The notes below the pieces were generated by a model. That model did no database searches, was not told the origin of the DNA, and worked only from the letters and a program-made list of their open reading frames with translations. This document shows positions 28,236-35,883 of a stretch of DNA of 36,986 bases, piece by piece. How positions within the stretch are numbered: the stretch's first letter is position 1; each line of letters opens with the position of its first letter. Position numbers and translations under genes: made by a program. Source of the DNA: an uncultured Eubacteriales bacterium (lineage in GTDB: Bacteria; Bacillota; Clostridia; Oscillospirales; Acutalibacteraceae); the NCBI GenBank assembly GCA_949422855.1, contig CASPLG010000014.1:1-36986 (forward strand), written 5' to 3'.

Positions 28236-29018
28236 GGCTTGTCTGAAAAATGGAATAAATTATCTATTTTAACCAGAGCATAGAAGAAATAAGGTGAAGG
28301 AAAGCAAGAAAAGAGCAGCCTAGCTCTTTAAATCTCACAAAAATCTTCCTAAACCACTCAAGTATTTGAAAAAGGCGCTCGGCTAAATGACGCTCTTTGT
28401 AGGTATGCTTATCAATTTTCCTTTTTATTTTGCGGTTAGACTATTGGTAAAATAATTGCATTAACTTTACTCTTTTTATATATTCTAAGATTTCATTTGT
28501 ACCGTAAGCATGACATGCCAAAACACCACAATTATTGATGTTTAAGCTGTTTAGTATGCAAATTAAAAATTTTAGATCACGACATTGCCATGTTGATAGA
28601 ATGAATTTCATGGGCTAAAGCATCAACAACTACTTAAATCTTTGTATTCATGCCACTTTTCGTGCGGCCTTAATCTTTTTGGACCCCTTTTTACACCTCC
28701 ATTTTCATTTTGGTGAACCTTTATGAAAGTTGGGTCAATCATTAAATTCTTAAGATCTGCATCACTGCAAATCCCTTCAAATATTTTTTCAAAAACCCCT
28801 TCATCTCACCATTTTGTAAATCGGCAATACACTGGTTTTGCATGACCCATAACATCCAGGTAAATCTCTACACCCTGCGCCTGAACCTGCCATCCACGGC
28901 ATAACATACTCAGCAAGTATTATTAATCCAGCTTCCTTTGTTTTGGCGTATCCAATAAGGATTACTCTTATTTACCGGTAATTTTACAGTGTAGCCATAT
29001 CTGTTCGGATTTTTCATA
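28234..29018 (-). mobile_element. Decayed IS5-family insertion sequence
   Basis: The stretch contains a broken IS5-type transposase on the minus strand. Its right boundary relative to the transposase is probably GGGCTTGTCTGAAAAATGG (28235-28253), which looks like an IS5/IS427-type end beginning directly after a TA. I found no matching inverted copy beyond the transposase start (29019-29150), so the other end is lost or diverged. The left limit given here is the visible transposase start, not a defined IS end. Confidence 0.7.
28264..29016 (-). pseudogene. IS5-family DDE transposase remnant
   Basis: Read on the minus strand in several frames, fragments follow the order of IS5-family transposases. 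They begin with MKNPNRYGYTVKLP near 29010; then CRDLPGCYGSCKTSV and YCRFTKW; then EGVFEKIFEGICSDADLKN leading into LMIDPTFIKVHQNENGG (first catalytic Asp); KSGMNTKI; VVVDALAHEIHSIN; GTNEILEYIKRVK; and the C-terminal SNRKIKRKIDKHTYKERH with AERLFQILEWFRKI and a final MLWLK. Stops interrupt these blocks (for example after FTKW, after MNTKI and before SNRK) and the frame changes at least twice. It cannot be functional. The degree of decay suggests an old insertion. Confidence 0.85.
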
Positions 29019-29313
29019 ATTTTTCCATCCTTTTCTATTTGAATTTTGAGGATGAAAATATTATAATAGTTATAATAGTCGTTGTGGTTATGATCATTTC
29101 GTCCTTGACTTGATATGGTTGCACGGTTTAAATACGGTGCACAAAGATAATAAAGAAACGAGGGTATTACATAAAGAGTGTTTTATCAGGCCCAAAACTT
29201 TTTGATTAGATTGAACCCATCCGGGGAAGGATAAGGCAATAAAAACAGAAATTTGTAACCGGCATATTGAGCATCATTTATAAAAATTACGTCTTTGAAA
29301 GGGTTGATACCTT
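29019..29313. other. Intergenic stretch before galU
   Basis: No gene was found. It contains a tandem 9-base repeat TATAATAGT x2 (29062-29079) and a short open frame (29048-29113) whose product is mostly Ile and Val. There is also a TGCAC/GTGCA inverted repeat near 29124-29146. I did not find a convincing promoter for galU. Confidence 0.5.
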
Positions 29314-30183
29314 GTGAAAATTACCAAGGCAGTTATTCCGGCCGCAGGTTTGGGCACCCGGGTCTTGCCTGCAACTAAAGCTATACCAAAAGAAATGTTC
29401 CCCATTGTGGATAAACCTGCTATACAATATATAGTTGAGGAAGCAGTCGCTTCAGGAATAACAGATATATTAATAATAACAAACCGTGGAAAAGAAGCCA
29501 TAGAAGACCATTTTGACAGATGTCCAGAATTAGAAGCAAATTTACAAAAGCACAACAAAAATACTATGTTAAAATCAATTGAATCCGTATCCCGGCTTGC
29601 CAACGTATATTTCTTGCGGCAAAAGGAGGCAAAAGGTCTGGGACATGCCATAAAATGTGCACAGTCCTTCGTTGGCAAGGAGCCTTTCGCTGTTTTATAC
29701 GGAGATGATGTCATTATCGGGAAAAAACCCGTTTGTCGGCAGTTGATAGACGCTTTTAATGAATATAATCTGTGCGTGGTGGGTGCTAAGCAGGTGCCGA
29801 GAGAAAAAATCGTAAATTATGGGTCTTTAAAAGTTGCCCCTGTTCGAGACAATATACTAAAATGTACAGATATGATTGAAAAACCCTCGCCGGATAAAAT
29901 TATGTCTCTATATTCTATACTGGGCAGATGCATCCTTGTCCCCGAGATTTTTGATATCCTAGAAAAAACACCCCCGGGGTACGGAGGTGAAATCCAACTG
30001 ACTGATGCAATGAAAGTGCTTGCCAAGCGTGATGGCATCACCGTGGTCGATTTCGATGGAAAACGCTATGATATAGGAAACAAACTAGGTATGATGCAAG
30101 CTTGTGTAGAACTGGCTCTTCTGCATCCGGAAATAGGCACAGAATTTAAAGAATATCTGTTACAGTTAAACAAAATTATGTGA
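29314..30183 (+). CDS. galU: UTP-glucose-1-phosphate uridylyltransferase
   Basis: Makes UDP-glucose from UTP and glucose-1-phosphate for cell-envelope glycans and glycolipids. 289 residues, normal size. The nucleotide-binding signature AVIPAAGLGTRVLPATKAIP is at residues 5-24, followed by KEMFPIVDKPAIQYIVEEA. AVLYGDDVI supplies the metal-binding Asp, and GGEIQLTDAM and YDIGNKLGM are family blocks. Starts at GTG 29314 with AAAGGG upstream. It stands alone between the IS relic and an oppositely oriented small gene. Confidence 0.97.
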   Translation: MKITKAVIPAAGLGTRVLPATKAIPKEMFPIVDKPAIQYIVEEAVASGITDILIITNRGKEAIEDHFDRCPELEANLQKHNKNTMLKSIESVSRLANVYFLRQKEAKGLGHAIKCAQSFVGKEPFAVLYGDDVIIGKKPVCRQLIDAFNEYNLCVVGAKQVPREKIVNYGSLKVAPVRDNILKCTDMIEKPSPDKIMSLYSILGRCILVPEIFDILEKTPPGYGGEIQLTDAMKVLAKRDGITVVDFDGKRYDIGNKLGMMQACVELALLHPEIGTEFKEYLLQLNKIM

Positions 30184-30465
30184 TAAAAGCAGGAAAAGCA
30201 CATACCGCCTGTTCATCATCTAAAGATTCGCCTAAGGCATCCCTAACTGCGTTTACTGCTTCGTTCCTAGGTACAGACGAAAACACGTCATTTCCTCCCG
30301 ATTTATACAGCTTCTCTATTTCGGCAGCAGTTGTAAGGTGTGAGTTTCACAATACTTCAGTCGCTAGATACTATAAAGATGTCACTGTGCACGAATTTAC
30401 CATCAAATATTGCTATCCGTGGGACTGGAAGTTTTTCGGTCTCACCATGCTATTTTTAAGTTTTC
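30184..30465 (-). pseudogene. Decayed coding stretch behind the small protein
   Basis: On the minus strand this stretch has protein-like pieces in different frames but no complete gene. One frame reads EKLPVPRIAIFDGKFVHSD and then IFIVSSD before a stop near 30362. A second frame reads TTAAEIEKLYKSGGNDVF, then PRNEAVNAVRDALGESLDDE and FPAFIT, with no start codon. The NEAVNAVRDALGE piece resembles AGAVVNAVRDSQ in the intact small protein just upstream, so it may be the remains of a related or originally continuous gene. Function unknown; frames are short enough that this stays tentative. Confidence 0.35.
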
Positions 30466-30768
30466 TCAGCCTATTACGGCATCAACAACAAATTGCCAAG
30501 TACTGTCGCACAGCCTGTCGATGAAAGTCTTCTGTGAATCCCTTACCGCATTAACTACCGCACCCGCCATATCAAATGCGGCGTTAACTGATTTATCAAC
30601 AACAAATTCCGCAGACTTATCAATTAGTTTATAAACGAAGCTGTTGTCTTGCGTTCCCGAGTCATATGAAGGATTGTCATCCTCACCGTCTAGGAATAAA
30701 GTTAATCCAAGTGCTAAAGCGATAATACCTGCTGTGGATGATAATGAGCAAATTACACTGTTTCCCAT
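30466..30768 (-). CDS. Small membrane protein of unknown function
   Basis: A 100-residue protein I do not recognise. ATG 30768 is preferred because AAGGAG lies eight bases upstream; the GTG three codons earlier would overlap the ribosome binding site. Residues about 11-26 (STAGIIALALGLTLFL) form one membrane helix. An acidic Asp/Asn/Ser stretch follows (DGEDDNPSYDSGTQD), then an amphipathic helical part rich in Val, Ala, Asp and Lys (about 44-100). The N-terminus could also act as an uncleaved signal. It has its own near-consensus promoter, which makes it more than a chance frame. It is divergent from dusB and convergent with galU. Confidence 0.7.
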   Translation of the reverse strand: MGNSVICSLSSTAGIIALALGLTLFLDGEDDNPSYDSGTQDNSFVYKLIDKSAEFVVDKSVNAAFDMAGAVVNAVRDSQKTFIDRLCDSTWQFVVDAVIG

Positions 30769-30800
30769 AAATTGCACTCCTTACATTTTGATTGCGATTA

Positions 30801-30829
30801 ATTATAACAAATAACCAACTATAAGTCAA
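30801..30829 (-). promoter_or_regulatory. Promoter of the small membrane protein
   Basis: On the minus strand TTGACT (30824-30829) and a perfect TATAAT (30801-30806) are 17 bases apart. The start codon at 30768 lies about 25 bases downstream of the expected transcript start. Confidence 0.7.
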
Positions 30830-30931
30830 CAGATATATAAACGGGATATGAATAAATTCAATTTTAAGTCTGTTATTTTTTTGTCTTATGTTATATACTC
30901 TAAATAAAACGAACATGAGAGGTATAGTAAT

Positions 30932-31882
30932 TTGTACATAGGTAATGTAAAAATAAATGGTGTTGCGTCGTTGGCTCCCATGGCCGGAATTACAGACAGA
31001 GCTTTTAGAGAAATTTGTTCACTTTTTGGAGCTGCTTACATTACAAGCGAAATGATAAGCGTTAAAGGACTTGTGTTTGGAGATAAAAAGACTCTACAAC
31101 TGATAAGTCATTCCGATACCGGTAAGCCCTTTTCCATACAGCTGTTTGGCAGTTCCCCCGACGATTTCGCAGAGGCAGCACAGATCATATCGAAATATAG
31201 CCCCGATATCATAGACATAAATTTTGGATGTCCTGCACCTAAAGTTATAAAATCAAAAGCCGGATCTTTTCTTATGAAGGAACCTAAGCTGTGTGGTAAA
31301 ATTGTAAGTGCCGTAAAAAAGAATTCAAACTTACCTGTTACGGTAAAGGTGCGTTCCGGATTTGATAATAACAATTTAAACGCTGTAGACGTCGCTAAGG
31401 AGTGTGAATTCTACGGTGCGGATGCCGTAACCGTACACGGACGCACATGTAAACAAATGTACTCCGGAAAATCGGATCTTGATATTATAAAAAAGGTAAA
31501 AGACAGTGTCAAAATTCCCGTAATTGGCAACGGCGATATAATAAATTATTCTACGGCAAAATTCATGATTGACTATACCAACTGTGATATAGTTGCAGTT
31601 GGACGAGGAGCACTCGGAAATCCCTGGATATTTCAGTGTATAAATTCTAAAACAGACTCTTTTACGCCTAGTATTTCAGAAAGAGTTAAACTTATGAAAT
31701 ATCATCTGGACAAACTTATTTTATATAAAGGAGAAGCCTGTGCAATGAAAGAGGCACGAAAACATTTGGCATATTATACTAAAGGCATCCCCGGTTCGGC
31801 AGCAATACGAAAAGAAATATTCCAAATGGAAAATTATTCAGATTTTTTACAAATATCTGACACTCTACTGGAAATAAGATAA
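30932..31882 (+). CDS. dusB: tRNA-dihydrouridine synthase (DusB-like)
   Basis: FMN enzyme that reduces uridine to dihydrouridine in tRNA. 316 residues. The N-terminal block LAPMAGITDRAFR binds FMN. INFGCPAPKV near residue 100 holds the catalytic Cys. VTVKVRSGFD, VTVHGRTCKQMYSG and IPVIGNGDI follow, all typical of the DusB group. The start is TTG 30932 with GAGAGG upstream. Which uridines it modifies cannot be told from sequence. The 3' end is followed by a promoter for the nucleotidase gene. Confidence 0.95.
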   Translation: MYIGNVKINGVASLAPMAGITDRAFREICSLFGAAYITSEMISVKGLVFGDKKTLQLISHSDTGKPFSIQLFGSSPDDFAEAAQIISKYSPDIIDINFGCPAPKVIKSKAGSFLMKEPKLCGKIVSAVKKNSNLPVTVKVRSGFDNNNLNAVDVAKECEFYGADAVTVHGRTCKQMYSGKSDLDIIKKVKDSVKIPVIGNGDIINYSTAKFMIDYTNCDIVAVGRGALGNPWIFQCINSKTDSFTPSISERVKLMKYHLDKLILYKGEACAMKEARKHLAYYTKGIPGSAAIRKEIFQMENYSDFLQISDTLLEIR

Positions 31883-31888
31883 ATTTTA

Positions 31889-31897
31889 TGTTATAAT
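31889..31897 (+). promoter_or_regulatory. Extended -10 promoter upstream of the nucleotidase gene
   Basis: TG-T-TATAAT (31889-31897) is a consensus extended -10; no clear -35 is visible. It would give a leader of about 150 bases before ATG 32054. The leader contains a strong ribosome-binding-like GGAAGGAGG near 31925-31933 without an ATG behind it. Confidence 0.5.
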
Positions 31898-32053
31898 AAA
31901 CTGCACAAAAGCGGAACTGTTCAGGAAGGAGGAAAATTAATACTGTATCAACACGTTATTACCTAATATCTTCATTTATCCGGGCTTTTGTTGTGTTTCG
32001 TTGAAGGAATTTTTAGAATTTAGGAATTTATATTGAAGGAGAGATATCATTAA

Positions 32054-34345
32054 ATGAATCCCCCAAAACTTAAAAAACTGTCCGTTTTCTTACTGCTTTT
32101 GACAACTGCATTGTCTTACATACTAATAAAAGATGCCCCTGCATCCAAGGAGCAAAATAAAATTACAATATATCATACAAACGATATGCATGGAGCATTA
32201 GACAGCCGTTATACCCCCGAAGGAAAACTAATCCAAATAGGAGCGGACGTTTTAAAGTCGTTAAAAGACAGCACCCCAAATTCAATACTGGTTGATGCCG
32301 GAGATGCTACTCAGGGTGAAATGCTTGCTGCATCCAGTCAGGGCTCGAAAATCATAGAACTTATGAACGCCGCCGGATATGATGTTATGGCCCTTGGCAA
32401 CCATGAGTTCGATTACGGTGTAGATGCATTAAAATTAAATGCCGCTCTTGCGAAATTCAAAATGATTTCAGCAAATGTATATGATGGTGAAACCCCCGTC
32501 TTATTGTCAGACACAAATAACGGATGTAACGTGATAATTGAAATAAATGGTAAAAAAATAGGTTTTTTTGGTCTAACTACTTGCGAAGCTAAATTTTCCA
32601 CACACCCTACAAATGTAGAAAATCTAGTGTTCAAGGATGAATCAGAAACCGCGCGCCAGCAATGCAGAGTTCTAAAAGAGCAGAAATGTGATATTGTCGT
32701 ATGCATAGCACATATAGGTTCTACAAGTATAGATTTAATTGCCGCAGAAGCACCCGAAATAGATTTAATTATAGATGGCCACAGTCATGAAGTGTATTCT
32801 AGAACTGTAGGCCATACTATTATCCAACAAATAGGTACAAAGTCTAAAAATGTAGGGAAAATAGAGATAGAGTTTATGCCCGGTGGTGGATTTAACATAA
32901 ATACCAGTATAATAAAATCCGTAGAGCTTATAAACCCCCTAGAGCAAAATAATTATCAGCTTATACCGGACACTAAAGTTTCAGCTCTGTGTCGTGATAT
33001 GCTGCAATCAGTCTCTGAATCTTTCAGAGTAATCGTAGGTAAAACGGATTCCGGTCTCTATGGCGGGGAATATAAAAGAACTCGCATATGCCGTCTACAT
33101 GATACAAACTTAGGTCTTTTAATAAGTGACGCACTTGTCCATTATGGGAAAAAGTTTCTTGCAGAATCCGGAATTAAATCCGAATTATACGTTGTATCAC
33201 TGCAAAATGGCGGTGGTGTAAGAACTACTGTTGCTCCTAAGTTCATAAGTGTCGGAGATGTAATGAACATATTTCCCTTTCCAAACAGAGCTGCAATAAA
33301 ACTTCTAAACCCAAATCAACTCTATGAGCTGCTTGAAAACGGTTTTAAAAGCATTCGTTTACAAGACGGAGTATTGGTCGGGACAGATGGTGCATTTCCT
33401 CATGTTGGCGGAATGAGAATCGAGTTTGACATTGACAAGGAACCTATGAAATTTAATGATGATAGAACCGCTATTATATCGCAGGGATCAAGAATAACGA
33501 AAATATTCCTTATAGATGAAAATGGCTCAGATGTTCTGGAATTAAACAGAGACGATCATAATACTCAAATTGCCTTGGTAACTAATACTTTTGAAGCTTC
33601 GGGCGGAGATCAGTACATAATGCTTAAAGATTTCCCCTCATTGAGTAAAGACGGGGAACTTCTGAAGGAAATCCTCTGTGATTATATAAAATTCATTACA
33701 TTCCAAAAAGGGGCATTTAGTTACCCTGTAACCCTCTCACGAGTAAAATTAATAAATTCAGAAAATTTATTTGGTCAGTATGATGAAACTTTGAAAATAA
33801 AAGAAAATTCAAAGAAGCTCATCAATGATTCCGTGAAAATAAGAATAGATGATCAGGAGGATGTTTATACCGAAAAAACCGATGAAAATGGAATTGTCGT
33901 AGTAAGGAATCTCAAACAGGGGCCGCATGAAATAAAAGTATCACGCGAAAATCATCACATGAACGCTTATGTGAATAACAGAGTAGGGATAAATACCGCA
34001 GATATCTTTTTAGAAAATACTGCAAAACAGGATATAGATGATGTCATTAATTTAATCAATGGAATTTCACAACAAAAAATTTCAGATATAGATAATTATG
34101 TGTCATTTGTACGGAGTGCTTATGAATCTCTCCCCGAAGAATACAAAGGATTGGTATCTAATTATGAATATCTATTAAATGCGGAAAAAGCTGATATGGA
34201 CCTCAACTTGCAAAATACAGGTACAAGTAAAACCTTTGATCATTCTATTATTGACCCGGTTTGTACCACAGTAACTATTTCGATATTGTTATTTGCAATA
34301 TACCTAATCATACGCAAATCTAAAGCCTCGAACTATAGTGACTAA
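32054..34345 (+). CDS. Surface-anchored 5'-nucleotidase / UshA-type metallophosphatase
   Basis: Exported enzyme that likely removes phosphate from extracellular nucleotides or related esters. 763 residues. A signal segment (about 8-25) is followed by the calcineurin-like phosphatase domain with YHTNDMHG (Asp44, His46), GNHEFDYG near 116 and DGHSHEV near 242. The 5'-nucleotidase C-terminal domain has QNGGGVRT, FPFPNRAAI and a substrate-stacking region TNTFEASGGDQY. Then a beta-rich module (about 590-660, ending in GINTADIFLE), a helical module resembling repeats of secreted clostridial proteins (YESLPEEYKGLVSNYEYL), and a C-terminal membrane helix at about 736-755 followed by RKSK. So it is anchored by the tail. 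GAAGGAGAG precedes the ATG. Substrate preference is unknown. Confidence 0.93.
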   Translation: MNPPKLKKLSVFLLLLTTALSYILIKDAPASKEQNKITIYHTNDMHGALDSRYTPEGKLIQIGADVLKSLKDSTPNSILVDAGDATQGEMLAASSQGSKIIELMNAAGYDVMALGNHEFDYGVDALKLNAALAKFKMISANVYDGETPVLLSDTNNGCNVIIEINGKKIGFFGLTTCEAKFSTHPTNVENLVFKDESETARQQCRVLKEQKCDIVVCIAHIGSTSIDLIAAEAPEIDLIIDGHSHEVYSRTVGHTIIQQIGTKSKNVGKIEIEFMPGGGFNINTSIIKSVELINPLEQNNYQLIPDTKVSALCRDMLQSVSESFRVIVGKTDSGLYGGEYKRTRICRLHDTNLGLLISDALVHYGKKFLAESGIKSELYVVSLQNGGGVRTTVAPKFISVGDVMNIFPFPNRAAIKLLNPNQLYELLENGFKSIRLQDGVLVGTDGAFPHVGGMRIEFDIDKEPMKFNDDRTAIISQGSRITKIFLIDENGSDVLELNRDDHNTQIALVTNTFEASGGDQYIMLKDFPSLSKDGELLKEILCDYIKFITFQKGAFSYPVTLSRVKLINSENLFGQYDETLKIKENSKKLINDSVKIRIDDQEDVYTEKTDENGIVVVRNLKQGPHEIKVSRENHHMNAYVNNRVGINTADIFLENTAKQDIDDVINLINGISQQKISDIDNYVSFVRSAYESLPEEYKGLVSNYEYLLNAEKADMDLNLQNTGTSKTFDHSIIDPVCTTVTISILLFAIYLIIRKSKASNYSD

Positions 34346-34458
34346 CAATTAGAAACAGAATTTAGAAAACCTCCTTGTGCTTTATTTCGTCTTCATGGTG
34401 GTCAATTATAAAACAAATGATTTTTGACTGATTCTAGAAAATTAAAAGGAGAATAAAT

Positions 34459-34950
34459 ATGTCGGAAATAAATATCGTTCTGGTAGAACCCGAAATACCT
34501 CAAAACACAGGCAACATTTCTCGTACGTGTGCTGCAACAGGTGCAAAGCTGCATCTGATCGAGCCGTTAGGATTTAAAATTGATGATAAAAAACTCATGA
34601 GAGCTGGACTTGATTATTGGAATCTACTGGACATATATTATTATAAAAATGTAGACCAGTTTTTTTCTTCTAATGAGGGCCCCTTCTTCTATTTTTCAAC
34701 AAAGGCATCCATTATATATTCAGATGTAGAGTATCCGGAAAAGTGCTTCCTGGTGTTTGGAAAAGAAACTGCCGGTCTCCCAGAAGAACTGCTTAAGAAA
34801 AATTATTCTTCAAGCGTTCGCATACCCATGATAAATGATGCTAGAAGCTTAAATCTATCGAACTGTGTGGCCCTCAGTACTTATGAGGTTCTACGACAGC
34901 ATAGTTTCAAAAATCTAAAAGTCCATGGCGCTTTAAGTGCAGCCAGATAA
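34459..34950 (+). CDS. trmL: tRNA (cytidine/uridine-34-2'-O)-methyltransferase
   Basis: SPOUT methyltransferase that methylates the wobble ribose of certain tRNA-Leu. 163 residues, family length. INIVLVEPEIPQNTGNISRT at the N-terminus, HLIEPLGF, and the C-terminal knot with FGKETAGLP, IPMINDARSLNLSN and VALSTYEVLRQ are the hallmark blocks. AAAAGGAG precedes the ATG. Intergenic gaps of more than 100 bases on both sides suggest it is transcribed alone. Confidence 0.96.
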   Translation: MSEINIVLVEPEIPQNTGNISRTCAATGAKLHLIEPLGFKIDDKKLMRAGLDYWNLLDIYYYKNVDQFFSSNEGPFFYFSTKASIIYSDVEYPEKCFLVFGKETAGLPEELLKKNYSSSVRIPMINDARSLNLSNCVALSTYEVLRQHSFKNLKVHGALSAAR

Positions 34951-35038
34951 GAATAGAAACCTTGTTTACTAATTAAAAATGTATAATGACAAACATTGTA
35001 AAATTTATAGGCCTTTACGAAATCAGATACGAACTCGC

Positions 35039-35066
35039 TTGACAAAATTAGTGTTTATGGTATTAT
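35039..35066 (+). promoter_or_regulatory. Strong promoter of the second orphan gene
   Basis: TTGACA (35039-35044) and TATTAT (35061-35066) are 16 bases apart. The first 12 bases, TTGACAAAATTA, equal those of the promoter at 26152. The predicted transcript start lies about 30 bases before the GTG at 35101. Confidence 0.65.
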
Positions 35067-35100
35067 ATTTATATAAATATTGCAAGATGAGGTGGTATTA

Positions 35101-35727
35101 GTGTCATTATTTAACAAAAATCAAGACTATAAAAAACAAGAATACATAGCGAAACAGTATCCACGTTTAGCAAAAGCAGTTTATAAGGTGGTGCTTAATT
35201 GCTTCCCCAAAAAATCGTTTTACAGAAATCTTTATAAGGTGGAGCTTTATATGCCAAATGAAATAGATAGATATATGGAGCAGCATCAAAATGACGACGA
35301 TCTAACTTGGGATAAAATAAGAGATTTTATTGATAAAAAAGGAAAAAACTTGCAATACGATGATATGGAGTTATCTAAAAAGATAACTGAACACTGTGAA
35401 AGCTTGCAAAAAACCGGTTTAAAAGATTATACCTCCGAATTTTCACATTTAGTTTGCAATGAATCTATAAAAATTTTTCAGTCTGTTGGACGATGTTCTT
35501 TACAGCTAAAGGAGATTGAAAAAATTTTGGACAAAAAAGGCTCCATAACCGATGAAACAAAGAGGAATCTGAAAAATATCATTAGTCAGTGTAAAAAATA
35601 TGAGAATAAAGTGGATGCCTTTGCTAGTAAGAATAAAGCGCAATACTTATTTCAAGTGCCAAATACAGAGACTTTATACAAAAATTTGAAAAAAGGCCGA
35701 CTGTTTATAAGTTTAAACTCAAGATAG
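35101..35727 (+). CDS. Second orphan protein, helical and cytoplasmic
   Basis: I do not recognise this protein. GTG 35101 is chosen because GAGGTGG lies five bases upstream, giving 208 residues; the longer frame to 35080 covers the ribosome binding site. It is Lys- and Asp-rich and mostly helical, with a basic aromatic N-terminal part (AKAVYKVVLNCFPKKSFYRN), an acidic middle (QHQNDDDLTWD) and a helical hairpin region (about 130-185, LKEIEKILDKKGS and ISQCKKYENKV). There is no signal peptide and no membrane helix. Five cysteines are scattered without a metal pattern. Its composition and promoter resemble those of the orphan at 26226, but I see no clear sequence alignment between them. It is convergent with the transglutaminase-like gene. 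Confidence 0.75.
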   Translation: MSLFNKNQDYKKQEYIAKQYPRLAKAVYKVVLNCFPKKSFYRNLYKVELYMPNEIDRYMEQHQNDDDLTWDKIRDFIDKKGKNLQYDDMELSKKITEHCESLQKTGLKDYTSEFSHLVCNESIKIFQSVGRCSLQLKEIEKILDKKGSITDETKRNLKNIISQCKKYENKVDAFASKNKAQYLFQVPNTETLYKNLKKGRLFISLNSR

Positions 35728-35732
35728 AGATA

Positions 35733-35841
35733 ACATCAAAAAAGCACATGAATTTATACGGAGCACACCCTCCTTGTGAAAGCAAGAGACTCTCACCGGA
35801 GAATGAAGAAACAGTTTCCCTGAAACTAAGGTTTTTGATGT
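35733..35841. other. Hairpin-rich intergenic element, possible structured RNA
   Basis: ACATCAAAAA (35733-35742) and TTTTTGATGT (35832-35841) form a 10-bp perfect outer stem. Inside lie three small hairpins in a row: CTC-C-TTG/CAA-GAG (35770-35788, one bulge), TCTC-ACCG-GAGA (35791-35802) and AGTTTC-CCT-GAAACT (35813-35827). This looks like a four-way junction. It lies between convergent genes, so either strand could be transcribed. I could not match it to a riboswitch or known RNA class. It could also be a terminator complex or the remnant of a mobile element. Confidence 0.4.
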
Positions 35842-35883
35842 GGGTTCGTGAGCCTGGAGAGGGTTTTATAGGGGTCACATTTT

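Noticed and set aside
29100..29313. Possible tRNA or small RNA before galU
   Set aside because: I looked for acceptor, anticodon and T-loop pairing and found none; only a 5-bp inverted repeat.
30180..30524. Plus-strand open frame of 114 codons overlapping the galU stop
   Set aside because: No ribosome binding site of its own and Ser/Thr-rich chance-like composition. The opposite strand carries better protein-like pieces and the promoter-backed small gene.
35733..35841. Riboswitch or group II intron domain
   Set aside because: The conserved cores of TPP, FMN, lysine, glycine, cobalamin, SAM and domain V sequences are not present, so it is left as an unassigned structured element.
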